NCBI GenBank assembly: GCA_031264295.1
Contig: JAISED010000016.1
Coordinates: 32,662-96,661, forward strand
DNA from: Eubacteriales Family XIII. Incertae Sedis bacterium
GTDB taxonomy: Bacteria > Bacillota > Clostridia > Peptostreptococcales > Anaerovoracaceae
Reading direction: 5' to 3'
DNA: 64,000 nt
Position numbers and translations under genes: made by a program. Positions within the stretch are counted from its first letter, which is position 1. Each line of letters opens with the position of its first letter. The notes under the pieces were generated by a model. The model saw only the letters and a list, made by a program, of their open reading frames with translations. It had not been told where the DNA came from and did no database searches. Positions 16,244 to 27,100 of this stretch are shown piece by piece.

Positions 16244-17236
16244 TTATTCTGCGGGCGTATGGGGGTAGTAGATATACGCATGTTCCGCCTGAATTCTATA
16301 TATCTTCTTTCTGAGGCGCAGATAATCAAGGTGCGACAGGCATTCGCCCATAGCAAACCATTTTTGCATCGGAGGGAAGGTGTCCCAGCTCTTTGAACGG
16401 ATCTTCCATTTCATCCTGGAGGCGATCTCATACGCGGAAAGACCGGGCGCGTCTATTATAATATTATGTACATGCTCAAGGCGATGTTCATGGTGAACGA
16501 TCAAATCGTTAACGCGCTCGTGATAGTTTCCGGGTTCTCTGTGACTGGGAAGAGAGTGCTCTACAGGATAGTCAAAGCCTTTTTTGAGGCTATGAATGTA
16601 GTCGCCCAGCGAGTCCTCCACATCCACCCATGCGGTTATATTAGGAGTTATATCAAAGAGCACGTGATCGCCGGTAATCATAGTTTTCTGCTCTTCCATC
16701 CAGAACATAGCGTTGCCGGGGGTGTGACCGGGGACGAGCACTGTTTGCAGGCGATAGGCGCCGATATTCAAAATCTCCCCATCTAGCAAACCTTGGCAGC
16801 GTGCACCGTCGACTCCTAGAGCATAGATTTTAGTTAAGTTAGTTTTCTCTATTCGTGAAAGCAATTCATCAGGGAACCCCTCTGTAGTAAAGCGAAGATG
16901 GGTGGCTGCCCTTGTGTCGCCGGATATTATACGAAGCAAATAACGTAAGTCGATGTCGCTGAGAAAAATACGTCTGCCCGGAGCGATAAAATCATTTACC
17001 AGACCTGAGTGGTCGGCGTGCAGGTGTGTAAGCAAGATGTCGCGTCTTTCGGGTGCTGAGTTCAATTCGGCAAGGCCGGATTCCAATGCGTCACGGCACG
17101 CATGCATACGGAATCCCAGATCGATCAATAAATCACTCTCGTCACCGCGAATGAAATAACTGTTGAGTTCTTTGAGCGGATTCTTGGGAAGCGGAACCGA
17201 TATACGGTAAAAATCATCCATTATTTTTTCAATCAT
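16244..17236 (-). CDS. MBL-fold metallo-hydrolase
   Basis: 330 aa. Metallo-beta-lactamase fold with the metal motif THLHADHSG (H71, H73, D75, H76), a third histidine in VPGHTPGN and the bridging aspartate in MITGDHVLFD, plus a C-terminal winged-helix-like extension (SAYEIASRMKWKI). The architecture resembles hydrolases acting on thioesters or lactones; the substrate is unknown. Convergent with the preceding operon, so not co-transcribed with it. The ATG at 17236 is preceded by AGAAAGG about 10 nt upstream. Confidence 0.88.
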   Translation of the reverse strand: MIEKIMDDFYRISVPLPKNPLKELNSYFIRGDESDLLIDLGFRMHACRDALESGLAELNSAPERRDILLTHLHADHSGLVNDFIAPGRRIFLSDIDLRYLLRIISGDTRAATHLRFTTEGFPDELLSRIEKTNLTKIYALGVDGARCQGLLDGEILNIGAYRLQTVLVPGHTPGNAMFWMEEQKTMITGDHVLFDITPNITAWVDVEDSLGDYIHSLKKGFDYPVEHSLPSHREPGNYHERVNDLIVHHEHRLEHVHNIIIDAPGLSAYEIASRMKWKIRSKSWDTFPPMQKWFAMGECLSHLDYLRLRKKIYRIQAEHAYIYYPHTPAE

Positions 17237-17561
17237 AAAATCATAAACCTTTCTTTTGAAATCACCGCTGTACTGCGCTTGTGGATTATATCATACAATA
17301 TGAAGCGAAACTGAGCGGTGACATTCATTATATCACAGACCGGAGAGGGTGGGAAGGCGCGGATGGGATTTATGCGTCGATTGAGATGTCGAATTAACTG
17401 CGTCAGGCGTTCCAAGTCAAGGCAGTGCCGGTATGGAATGCGGAATCAATAAATAAATCGAGTGATGGACAAATAATATATTTATAAATTAGATTATATA
17501 TGTAATTTTACGGATAAATCAAAATAAATAACGCTATAAACGAAAATAGTGCTTGTAATAG

Positions 17562-17610
17562 TTGCAAGGTATGTGTTAAAATCAATTATAACTTATTACA
17601 AAGAAGGAGG
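17562..17610 (+). promoter_or_regulatory. Promoter and ribosome site of the 1845-aa surface protein gene
   Basis: TTGCAA (17562-17567), an 18-nt spacer and TTATAA (17586-17591) lie within a strongly AT-rich stretch (17460-17600). AAGGAGG (17604-17610) is 5 nt before the GTG start. The leader is only about 20 nt. The remainder of the 17237-17615 gap shows no gene. Confidence 0.5.
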
Positions 17611-17615
17611 TAAAA

Positions 17616-20600
17616 GTGAAAATGAGAAAAAGACAAACGGTTTTAGCGATGATCCTTTCGATGACTTTGATTGTCACGCAGTCATGTCCTTTTGTATTCG
17701 CGCAAGCGCTGTCGATGAATTCGACGGCGGGAACGGCGGCTGCAACAGGCGCGGCGAGTATGTCAGAAAGTCAGGCCGTTTCGGCGGAGGATTCAAGCGC
17801 AGGGGAAGGCCGCAGGGTCGTCAACACATTTGATGAGTTGCGGAAAGCGGCTGCGGACAATGAAGTATCGATCATTGCACTTGGCAGTGATATATTCATT
17901 GACAAGAAGCTTAATGTAAACCGCAATAAGGATCTTGTAATCGACGGCGGGGTAAACATGTACGGCCTTTATGAAAGCCACAAGCTTCCACAGGGCGTAG
18001 CTGATTACACATTGACGTTCAGGGGCGGCTACAAAAATCTGACGTTCAAAAACCTTAAAATGACGGGGGTGAGTTACGGAGCGTCCGTGCACGCGCCCGT
18101 AGACGACGCAAGAGTCGTATTCGACAATATCGAATATGAAGGACCGGCTCTGTATTATGGGGAGAATAAGGGAAGTACGGGCGTTTTGACGAACAGTAAG
18201 GTTGTGCTTGATACATTTACGAAAGGGGTAAAATACACCTCGGAAGTCATGCATTCGTACAATGTGGAACTCAACGGAAATGTGAGTATCGTTAAAAATG
18301 AGACAAGCGGCAACGATTATGATGAGATTTTCTACTTGTCAAAAAGTGGCGGCGATTTGATCGTGGGCGATATGGCAAATGTAAGTATTGTCAATTATTC
18401 AACTGCCAAGGAATCCATTTATTGGAGCGGTTTGATGTTTGCGAGCGGCGGTCAGGCGAATACCCACAAGTTCATAGTGGGCAAAGGCGCCAAGTTTTCA
18501 TATGTCGGCCACGGCGGTTGTGTGATCGAAGAATGGCCGCTGGATGAGTTCCGGATTGGCGAGGACGCCAAAGTGGAGATCTCACTCAGCATCCCAAATT
18601 TAAAGAAGAAGACAGAGTATGCGAAACACGACAACGGAGCGTACTTCAGCGCGGACAATATTATAATAGAAAAAAATGCCGCATGGGACTATACACTGAA
18701 GAGCGATGTTAAATACAAGGATGAATCAATGCTCGGCGTGGGCAATCTTGTTGTTGAAGAGGGCGCCAAACTGCGAGTCAAAGCGCCGGTGAATACTGTG
18801 GCCGAAAATCTGGTCATACTTGTTGGGGCTAAGCCGACGATCAGCTTGAATAATCCTGCTGAGGTTTTGTTCTATAACGGTAACAAAACAGGCTCAGACA
18901 CTTGGGCGCTGGCGGGAGCGCGGAGCGGCGCCGGATATGGATTATCAAATGCCGGCGATTCGCTTATACATTTTGACGGTGAGGGAGTGACAATTTGGTC
19001 TGCAGAAAATGCTCCGATAGGAATAAATGAATGGACTGTGGATAATACAGAGTCAATGCGGCAGTGGGGAGTAAAGCCCGACGAATCGTTTTCTATGGCT
19101 GCATACATGTCAAATATAGGCGCCATTAAAGATACGGTGATAAAGGATTCGGCTGCGGCAGACATCGCAAAAGAATTGACCACACTAAAAGGTGTCAGTG
19201 TAATACGGTTTACAGGCAGGAATACGGAATTGATTTCTAATATCTACGCCAAGCATTATCTACTGGATGGCGTAGGGAATTTAGTGAAGAGACCTTACTA
19301 TTTTCAAAGCGCAAATCCTCTGCCGCTGATAAACGCGGCGGAAGGCGAATATAGTTATGAACCGAATCTATATTCTATGGGGGCAGATGAAAACTCATAC
19401 TGTTTTGATGAGGCGGCAACTCAAAAAGCGAGTGCTAATAACGGATGCACTCTGTCGCTTGCTGAGGGGCTTATACGTTTCGCGCCTGCGGCGGCGGAGG
19501 TCAGCGTGTTCTATGCGCTGGATGTGAACAACAATAAGATCCCGGATTATATTGAGGGAAGTGTTGCACCGGGGCAGCATATAATAATTGATACAAGCGG
19601 CGCGGCCACTCAGTTTAATGAAGGCGACGGATTTACAAGCGGCGGCGTAGAGGTGTGGTTGGTTTCCACTGACGATGCCGGTAATATAATAATGAAGGAA
19701 AAAGGCGAAGCCGGTGAATATCATGTCAGTCCTATTGCGGACGGTGAAATATTGGGCTTGGACGACGACGGTAAGAAGATAACGGTGACATATAAAGGCG
19801 CCGCGGCATCGTATGAGATATCGGTTGCGGGGACTGACAGTGAAACGGACGGAACCGGTAATCCAGGAAGCGGAACGGCGCCTGGCGGTGGTGCAGGCGG
19901 AACCGGGAGCGGGACATTGCCTGGCGGCGGTTCTGATGGATCCGGAAGTGGGACATTGCCTAGCGGCGGTGCAGGCAGCGGTGGTTCTGGTGAAGCAGGC
20001 GGATCTGGGAATCCCGGAAGCGGGACATTGCCTGGCGGCGGTGCAGGCGGAACAGGTGAAACCGGCAGTGGGACATTGCCTGACGGCGGTGCAGGCAGCG
20101 GTGGTTCTGGTGAGGCAGGCGGATCGGGGAATCCCGGAAGCGGGACATTGCCTGGCGGCGGTGTAGGCGGAACAGGTGAAACCGGAAGTGGGACATTGCC
20201 TGGCGGCGGTTCTGGCGGAACAGGTGAAACCGGAAGTGGGACATTGCCTGGCGGCGGTTCTGGCGGAACAGGTGAAACCGGCAGTGGGACATTGCCTGGC
20301 GGCGGTGCAGATGGAACCGGGAGCGGTACATTACCGGGCGGCAATGTAGGTGAAACTGGTACTGGCAGCGCAGGCGGCAGTGGATCGGGTGACGGCTCAG
20401 GTAAACCCGGCACTGGAACAGGAGGAGTTGATAATCCTGGAGGCGGGACTACATCAGGCAGCGCATTGACACCGGATAGCGGTGGTGGTTCTGCTGGAGG
20501 TTTGGATGGAACCGGAAGCGAGACGACATCCAGTGGTGCTGTAACGCCGAATGGCGGCGGTTCGGATAGTTCTGGCAGTATGAACTCAGAGAGCAAGGTA

Positions 20601-23153
20601 AACCAACACGTAATAATTGATACAAGCGGAGCAAAAACACAGTTCAAAAGCGGAGAAAAGTTCTCTGCAGATGGTATAAATGTGTGGTTAGTCGACACAG
20701 ATGATAATGGCAATATAATAAGGAAAGAAAAAGTTAATCCAGATGAGTATATAGTAAAACCGATAACAGTAGGTCAGTTGTTGGATCTGAGCGATAACGG
20801 TAAAGAAATAATCGTATCATATAGAGAATCAGAAACATCATATATCATAATCGTAAAAGATGACAATGAAACGGAAGCTACAGATAGCGGTTTAGAAGAA
20901 TCAAATAGCAGTTCAGATGGAACCGGAAGTGAGACAACATCAGGCAGTGCAGTGACTCCAGGCGATGGTTCAGGCAACTCCGGAAGCGGAACAACATCAG
21001 GCGGTGCAGTGACACCGGACAGTGGTTCAGGAGAAACCGGCAGTGGAATGACATCAGGTGGTGCAGTGACTCCAGGCGATGGTTCGGGTGACTCTGGAAG
21101 CGTGACAACATCAGGTAACGGAACAACAGATGCCGGTACCAGTAGTTCTGGTAGTACAAATGCAGAAAACAAGGTAAGCCAACACATAATAATTGATACG
21201 AGCGGAGCAAAAACACAGTTCAAAAGCGGAGAAAAGTTCTCTGCAGATGGTATAAATGTATGGTTAGTCGACACAGATGATAATGGCAATATAATAAAGA
21301 AGGAAAAAGTTAATCCAGATGAGTATATAGTAAAACCGATAACAGTAGGTCAGTTGTTGGAACTGGGTGATAATGGTAAAGAAATAACCATATCGTATAG
21401 AGAATCGGAAACGTCGTATATCATAATCGTAAAAGGTGACAATGAAACGGAAGCTACAGATAGCGGTTTAGAAGAATCAAATAGCAGTTCAGATGGAACC
21501 GTAAGTGAGACAACATCAGGCAGTGCAGTGACTCCAGGCGATGGTTCGGGCGGAACCGGAAACGTGACAACATCAGGTGGTGCAGTGACTCCGGGCGATG
21601 GTTCGGGTGACTCTGGAAGCGTGACAACATCAGGCGGTGCAGTGACTCCAGGCGATGGTTCAGGCAACTCTGGCAGTGGAACGACATCAGGCAGTGCAGT
21701 GGCACCGAGCGACGGTTCAGACAGAACCGAAAGTGAGACAACATCAGGCAGTGCAGTGACTCCAGGCGATGGTTCGGGCGGAACCGGAAACGTGACAACA
21801 TCAGGGGGTGCAGTGATTCCAAGCGATGGTTCAGGCAACTCCGGAAGCGGAACAACATCGGGCAGCGCGGTGATGCCGAATGGCAGTGGCTCTGGTGAAA
21901 CTGGCAGCGGAATGACATCAGGCGGTGCAGTGACACCGAACGATGGTACTGGTGACTCCAAAAGTGGAATAACATCAGGTGGCGCAGTGATGCCGAATGG
22001 CAGTGGCTCTGGTGAAACTGGCAGTGCAGTGACACCGAGCGACGGTTCAGACAGAACCGAAAGTGAGACAACATCAGGCAGTGCAGTGACTCCAGGCAAT
22101 GGCTCAGGCGACTCCGGAAGCGGAACAACGCCGAACGGCGGCTCAGGCACGACGGGCGGCTCAGGAGGATCGGGCAGCAGCACGAGTGGAACAGGCGGCT
22201 CAGTAGACCCAGGTAAGGGAACAACGCCGAGCAATGGTTCAGGCGGAACAACGTCGAGCGGCAGTTCGACAGGCGGGATGACTACTGATAGCACCGCTAG
22301 TGGAAACGCAGGCGCGGGTTCCGGAAATAACGAAAACGCAGGCGGGACTGCTCCAAGTGGCGGTGGAACCGGCGTTTCCGGCGGCGGAAATAACAACGGT
22401 TCAAGAGTAAACGCGTCGGGCAATGCCGCAGGAAATGGCAGCACTAACGGTATAAGCAACGGAGCAAGGATGGACAATACCAGCATAATAGGCAATGAAG
22501 ACACGCCTGCCGGTTCAAGCGATATCACTGATTTTATGAGCCGCGCGCTTTCGGCAGACGGACAAAATGCTGCGGGCATGTGGTGGGATCCAATGAATTC
22601 GCCGAGCCAAGAATGGCCGGAAGCGGACATCACTCATACAATGGGAAATAGCACAATGAGCAAGCAATTAATAGCTCAGACGGGTGATGGAACAAGTGAG
22701 CGCGTGCAGACATTGACAGAGCTGAAAGAACAGAAAGTGCCAACGTTTAAAATCAATGCTCAGGAAGTACCGCTTTTCGGTGGAAACGGAACCGCAGTGT
22801 GGGCGCTGATGAATTTAATCTTGATGCTGCTGAGTCTTGCAATGACAATAAGCGCCGCGTCTAAGGTGATTAGAAAGCGTGAATATGAAATCGACAGTGA
22901 AATCGTTGAAAAATACGGCGATAAGGCAGAGCATAAAACATTAGCTCCATTGAGACTTATGGAAGCAGCAATGGGAGCGGTAGCAGTGATGATGTTCGTT
23001 GTGACAGAGAATATAGAAAATCTGATGGTTATTTTCGATAAATGGACATGGGTAATGGCAGCAATACTTGTAGTGCAAGCAGCGATTCTCATCATGGCGT
23101 CTAAAGAAGAGACCAACAACAATATGACAGATGATGTTCAAGTCGCTCAATAA
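17616..23153 (+). CDS. Giant secreted protein with beta-helix, Ig-like repeats and C-terminal membrane domain
   Basis: 1845 aa. Signal peptide at 1-30 (KKRQT-like basic start, hydrophobic core, VFAQA). Residues ~68-480 begin VNTFDELRKAAADNEVS and DLVIDGG, like the pectate-lyase-like adhesive domain of Gram-positive surface proteins. Three Ig-like units of ~80 aa start near 654, 998 and 1190 (HIIIDTSGA...GGVEVWLV-type, Big_3-like). They are separated by Gly/Ser-rich linkers: a 16-aa GETGSGTLPGGG repeat and a 19-aa TTSGGAVTPGDGSG repeat. From ~1708 a domain with VPLFGGNG, VWALMNL, three hydrophobic helices and LMVIFDKWTW anchors it in the membrane. No LPXTG. GTG start with ideal AAGGAGG. Probably an adhesin or surface-layer-like protein; no catalytic site seen. 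Confidence 0.85.
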   Translation: MKMRKRQTVLAMILSMTLIVTQSCPFVFAQALSMNSTAGTAAATGAASMSESQAVSAEDSSAGEGRRVVNTFDELRKAAADNEVSIIALGSDIFIDKKLNVNRNKDLVIDGGVNMYGLYESHKLPQGVADYTLTFRGGYKNLTFKNLKMTGVSYGASVHAPVDDARVVFDNIEYEGPALYYGENKGSTGVLTNSKVVLDTFTKGVKYTSEVMHSYNVELNGNVSIVKNETSGNDYDEIFYLSKSGGDLIVGDMANVSIVNYSTAKESIYWSGLMFASGGQANTHKFIVGKGAKFSYVGHGGCVIEEWPLDEFRIGEDAKVEISLSIPNLKKKTEYAKHDNGAYFSADNIIIEKNAAWDYTLKSDVKYKDESMLGVGNLVVEEGAKLRVKAPVNTVAENLVILVGAKPTISLNNPAEVLFYNGNKTGSDTWALAGARSGAGYGLSNAGDSLIHFDGEGVTIWSAENAPIGINEWTVDNTESMRQWGVKPDESFSMAAYMSNIGAIKDTVIKDSAAADIAKELTTLKGVSVIRFTGRNTELISNIYAKHYLLDGVGNLVKRPYYFQSANPLPLINAAEGEYSYEPNLYSMGADENSYCFDEAATQKASANNGCTLSLAEGLIRFAPAAAEVSVFYALDVNNNKIPDYIEGSVAPGQHIIIDTSGAATQFNEGDGFTSGGVEVWLVSTDDAGNIIMKEKGEAGEYHVSPIADGEILGLDDDGKKITVTYKGAAASYEISVAGTDSETDGTGNPGSGTAPGGGAGGTGSGTLPGGGSDGSGSGTLPSGGAGSGGSGEAGGSGNPGSGTLPGGGAGGTGETGSGTLPDGGAGSGGSGEAGGSGNPGSGTLPGGGVGGTGETGSGTLPGGGSGGTGETGSGTLPGGGSGGTGETGSGTLPGGGADGTGSGTLPGGNVGETGTGSAGGSGSGDGSGKPGTGTGGVDNPGGGTTSGSALTPDSGGGSAGGLDGTGSETTSSGAVTPNGGGSDSSGSMNSESKVNQHVIIDTSGAKTQFKSGEKFSADGINVWLVDTDDNGNIIRKEKVNPDEYIVKPITVGQLLDLSDNGKEIIVSYRESETSYIIIVKDDNETEATDSGLEESNSSSDGTGSETTSGSAVTPGDGSGNSGSGTTSGGAVTPDSGSGETGSGMTSGGAVTPGDGSGDSGSVTTSGNGTTDAGTSSSGSTNAENKVSQHIIIDTSGAKTQFKSGEKFSADGINVWLVDTDDNGNIIKKEKVNPDEYIVKPITVGQLLELGDNGKEITISYRESETSYIIIVKGDNETEATDSGLEESNSSSDGTVSETTSGSAVTPGDGSGGTGNVTTSGGAVTPGDGSGDSGSVTTSGGAVTPGDGSGNSGSGTTSGSAVAPSDGSDRTESETTSGSAVTPGDGSGGTGNVTTSGGAVIPSDGSGNSGSGTTSGSAVMPNGSGSGETGSGMTSGGAVTPNDGTGDSKSGITSGGAVMPNGSGSGETGSAVTPSDGSDRTESETTSGSAVTPGNGSGDSGSGTTPNGGSGTTGGSGGSGSSTSGTGGSVDPGKGTTPSNGSGGTTSSGSSTGGMTTDSTASGNAGAGSGNNENAGGTAPSGGGTGVSGGGNNNGSRVNASGNAAGNGSTNGISNGARMDNTSIIGNEDTPAGSSDITDFMSRALSADGQNAAGMWWDPMNSPSQEWPEADITHTMGNSTMSKQLIAQTGDGTSERVQTLTELKEQKVPTFKINAQEVPLFGGNGTAVWALMNLILMLLSLAMTISAASKVIRKREYEIDSEIVEKYGDKAEHKTLAPLRLMEAAMGAVAVMMFVVTENIENLMVIFDKWTWVMAAILVVQAAILIMASKEETNNNMTDDVQVAQ
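19855..20350 (+). repeat. 48-nt coding minisatellite (GSGTLPGGG repeat)
   Basis: Tandem copies of a 48-nt unit encoding ETGSGTLPGGGSGGTG, with some 72-nt variants, inside the surface protein gene. Adjacent copies around 20180-20300 are almost identical at the DNA level, indicating recent expansion and likely length variation between strains. Confidence 0.85.
20603..21546 (+). repeat. Pair of ~368-bp direct repeats (Ig-like unit)
   Basis: 20603-20970 and 21179-21546 are near-identical direct repeats offset by 576 bp. Each encodes one Ig-like unit and the start of the next linker. Recombination between them would remove one unit in frame, since 576 is divisible by 3. Confidence 0.85.
20920..22130 (+). 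repeat. 57-nt coding minisatellite (TTSGGAVTPGDGSG repeat)
   Basis: About 14 copies of a 19-residue unit, TTSGGAVTPGDGSGDSGSV with variants, interrupted by the second copy of the Ig-like direct repeat. The long open frames on the opposite strand here are a by-product of the repetitive composition. Confidence 0.85.
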
Positions 23154-23284
23154 ACCCTTGTTCATAGTTGAAACGCGAAGCTCGCTTAAAGCATTAAACA
23201 AGTGAATGCAGAGCGCATAAGAACATGTAGAAAATGGATAAAGCAATAGCGAATAATACCATAACTGCAAGACGGTATTAAAGG

Positions 23285-23330
23285 ACATGGTCGTCTCATA
23301 AAAATGAGGCGGCCATGTTTTTAATTTTTT
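23285..23330 (+). terminator. Rho-independent terminator after the 1845-aa gene
   Basis: ACATGGTCGTCTCAT and ATGAGGCGGCCATGT pair around AAAA, followed by TTTTAATTTTTT. The stem includes G-T pairs. A smaller hairpin, TAATACC/GGTATTA (23254-23280), precedes it. Confidence 0.85.
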
Positions 23331-23696
23331 GAATCAAGCGTAATCCCACGGATTATAAGCTTAATCGCCTATTGACGATTAACACTGAACTCGCTTACGT
23401 TTATGCGAAATTTCAACCAACAGTCCATATAGTGGCGCAAAAGTAAAATTGTGGCAGAAATAGCGTGATTAGCGATTGAATATCGGGCGAAACACGAATT
23501 AGCTGGAATAAAACAGTTGAAACTGTATGAAAATAATCTGGCGCGACAAATTAATGCAATGTGTAAAGTCTTACTAACTATTTCAATTGTCAATAAAATG
23601 TTTAAAATATTACAAAAAACAAGCCAAGATGTTTGAATATTGGATGAAGAGGGAATAAATTCAAAGGTATTTCAATAATATCAACGAAAAAAATAC

Positions 23697-23725
23697 TTGT
23701 TTCGGCCTATCAGGTATGCTATTAT
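23697..23725 (+). promoter_or_regulatory. Sigma-A promoter of the 4178-aa surface protein gene
   Basis: TTGTTT (23697-23702), a 17-nt spacer and TATTAT (23720-23725). Transcription would start near 23732, leaving a ~408-nt 5' leader before the ATG at 24140. The 23331-23696 stretch upstream is AT-rich and I see no gene in it. Confidence 0.6.
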
Positions 23726-23731
23726 ATATTA

Positions 23732-24139
23732 AATAGCTACACCACAAGAACAATTTGAGATTAGAAATGGAGTAATTGTCAATAATGACTTAATATTTGC
23801 ACAAATTGTATCAAGTGGAACCAAATTCAATGGTGGTAAGCCTTAATTCATGGGACGGCGAGTGCGAAAGACAGTATAAAACGCGCGCGGTCAGGCCAGT
23901 TAAGCAAAGGGGGAACACGAACATGTGCCCTCATACCAATCGGCATAAGCCTTTGGGCTAATAATTATCAACTAATCGGCACAGGATGTAAGTGTCCAGC
24001 CGTTCAGATACATAAATAGAATATAGAAAAAGTCAAAACAAATTATCGCGCTATAACACAATGTACAATGCACCAAAACAAAAGAGGGTAAACAAGTACG
24101 CGTTATAAAGCACATAGGGTTAAAGAGAGGAATAGCATC
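23732..24139 (+). ncRNA. Long, possibly structured 5' leader (unclassified)
   Basis: The leader is much less AT-rich in its middle (23840-23990) than on either side. That part contains GNRA-like loops (GTGCGAAAGAC), GC-rich blocks (ACGCGCGCGGTCAGGCC), a potential hairpin GGG..CAC-loop-GTGCCC near 23910-23934 and a repeated ATCGGCA string near 23938 and 23976. No open reading frame of note. It does not match the conserved cores of c-di-GMP, cobalamin, lysine, THF or ZTP riboswitches that I know. The ribosome site GAGAGG lies 9 nt before the ATG. Whether it is a regulatory RNA is inference. Confidence 0.35.
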
Positions 24140-27100
24140 ATGGAAAGAATGAGTAAGGGAGCGATGAATCGCTGGAGGCGCATGTTAGCCTTTGTCATGG
24201 TTTTAACCATGTTGGCGCAGCCCTTTGCACTTCAAGGATTTGCATTTGCAGGCGGGTATGAAAGCTATAATAGCGAGAACGCAGTAGATTATAGCGCCGC
24301 AGGAAACGGCGGTTCGGATTCGGCAGTGGGCAGCATCGCCGATTCGAATTTAGAAGCGAACACAGCAAGTGATTCGGATTCGAAAGCAAGCATCGTCGGT
24401 TCGGAAGCAAACGACGATTCGGAAGCGGTCAAGGGAAGCAGTTCAGATTCAGAAGTGAAAACAGATACTGACGCGAAAAACGGATCGGGGGCAGACATCA
24501 TACCCGGTACAGCAGGCGGAAGTTCGGAAGATGAAAAGAATCTCGTAAGCAACTACTTCACCGAAGCCTTATACACAGAAGCAAGTCAGACATACAGTCC
24601 GGCAGAGGTAAACGGAACCGGCAGTGAAAATGGTACGGGCGGAAGTCAGACAGTGAATAACCCGACAGTGACGAACGGAACCGACAGCGGAAACTATGAA
24701 GGTACAAACGGAAGTCAGACGGGAAACAATCCGTCACAGATAAATGAGTCCGAAAGTGAACTCGGTGTGAGCGGCGACGGAAGTCAGATAGTGAACGACC
24801 CGGCGAACGGCGATGGAAGTCAGATAGTAAATGACCCGGCGAACGAAGACGGGAGTCAGACGGTGAATGAGCCGACGGGTGAGGACGAAAGTCAGACGGT
24901 GGATGATCCGACAGGCGCGACCGGAAATGAAGGCGATGAGAATAAGGATAAAGACCAGACAGGCACAGATGAGCCTTCAGACGAGTCGAATATAGAAAAT
25001 GGATCGGACGATGAAGATATTATCGAAAACCCGAATCCGGATGAGAATTTGACTCCCAGTGATGAAGGGGAAATGAATGAGAATGGGCAGCTGGTCTTCA
25101 CAGTCAAGTTCTACGATTATAACCTCGAGCTGATCGGAGAAGAGCAGAAGGTTGTACAAGGCGAGTCGGCGGTTGAACCGGCAGAGGAAGATATACCCAT
25201 TCTGACAGGCGCCGCCTTTACCGGATGGAATACAGACGAGTGGACAAATGTTAACAAAAATCTCAGCGTGTACGCTTTATACGACATGATGTTCCAACCT
25301 CTCGGAACGACGGTCAATGTGACCAACTGGGATCAATTCAGAAAGGCGTACAACAATGCCGGGGTCAGCCGAATAGTCCTAAATGTACCCATCAACAGAG
25401 CTAATGGGTACGAGGACTCTAAATATAATTTAAAGGCGCGTACTGTTTCCCTTCAGATCGATGGCCAAGGGCATGGTATATTTTTCACAAGCGGCAATAC
25501 ATTTCTGATCGATAATAATGCTGCAGGCACGCTGGAAATCCAAAGCCTAGGGATGGTCAGAGGAGTCGGAAAGATAGGCGCGGGGGACGCGCTTGTCAAG
25601 GGCAACGGCAAATGGAAGATCTACATAAGCGGAGAACTAACGCAGTACGGAAATCCATTCATGTTGGCGAATACACCGAACTCTACTGTGTATTTCGGGG
25701 GTACAACAACCTGGACGAACGCTGGTAATAAAAGTGCTATAAATGCGATGAAGGTTCAGTTCATGCAAAACTGCAAAGCAAGTATAAGCGCAGAGAGAAA
25801 TGTAATCGAGTTAAACGCAGATAAGGGTGGCAGTGGGGTCGAACCCAGCTTTGAGGCGTTTGAAGGGGCTATTGTTAATCTGAACAGTACAGGTAACGGC
25901 AAATATGAGGCCGGAGCTTTGGTTATGTATAGCAAGAACCCAAATTCTTCATCAAGCACCAGTGACAAGAGTAAGCCTTATTTGATGATTAGGGGAGCGA
26001 CAGTCACGGCTTCTTCATATGCGCAAGATATAGGCAACGACGCCGGGACATTCGTTATACAAGGCAGGGGCGGAACTATCTCGATCACAGGCGGGGCTAA
26101 GGTCACAGTGAAGGCGGACAGGCAGGCGGCCTTCCTTACACAGGTAAATCAATCTTCATTTGAGATCAGCGGCAGCGGGACGCATGTCGTTCTTGAGCAG
26201 AATACCGGAAGCAGCAGTGCTTCTGGCGTCAGCGCGGCTATGCGCTTCCGGTATATAGATGATCAGAATCTTACTATTAAAGACAACGCAACCCTTCGTG
26301 TTACCAAGTTGGATGGCAATGCCGCCGCAATAAGGTTCGGCGAGGGAAAAAGAAACAGCTTTATAGCCGAGACCGGCGGGAAACTCTTTGTTGAGCATCG
26401 TGGAGGTACAGGCAGTACAGGGCACGACCCGGTCAGCAGCGATACATTGAATGCGGCGTACAGCGCGATTCAGTTCGCGGATAATGATTTTTCCTTTATA
26501 GTGCGCGACAAGTCTGCCATTGAACTCATAGCGCGTGCAGGGCCAGCCCTGGAGGCTGGGGCGAATGATAACGGGCTTGTGAAACTCGAAAAGGGCGGTA
26601 TATTTATAGCCAGAGGAAACACAGCCAGCGCTAACAGGGGCATATTCGCTATGGACAGGAACTGTCAGTTCATAATATCAGAACCTCTGTACTTCGATTT
26701 CGCCAACACAAGAAGTGACGGCGGATTGGTTTTCGAGGTCAATGGAACCGGCGGTTCACAATTCTCGTCAAATAACTCGGATATAGCCGTTTGGAACAGG
26801 GGATGGGATATAAAAGGCAACCCGAGCAAGATGTGGAACACTCAAGAGTTCAGCTTCAGTCTCACCGGCACGAATTACGAAACATTCTACAGCTCAAGCA
26901 AGCCCTCATATTTCAGCGCGAGCAACTTCGGAAGAATGACCAACTATACGCGTATAAACGGCAACAACTATCCACCGACAGTGAAGCAGTCTTTGAAGCC
27001 GACGAACGCGGATAAGTACATCTACGGTGAGGTAACTATGCTGGAAGCTTACGACGTAGATTTTAATAGCCATGATTTCGTGCCGGTCAGCCGTCCGGCC

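Noticed and set aside
19855..22130. CRISPR-like appearance of regularly spaced repeats
   Set aside because: Repeats are contiguous and in frame inside a coding region, with no unique spacers and no cas genes nearby.
19721..22633. Long minus-strand open frames (330 and 427 codons) opposite the 1845-aa gene
   Set aside because: They lie over GC-biased minisatellites, encode Pro/Leu/Val-only repeats, have no ribosome site and mirror the plus-strand repeat units.
23369..23593. 74-codon minus-strand frame between the two giant genes
   Set aside because: No ribosome site, unusual composition and no recognisable motif; the region is AT-rich spacer.
23830..24000. Group II intron, tmRNA or c-di-GMP riboswitch in the long leader
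   Set aside because: No domain V hairpin, no tag reading frame, and the conserved c-di-GMP-I/II cores are missing; left as unclassified.
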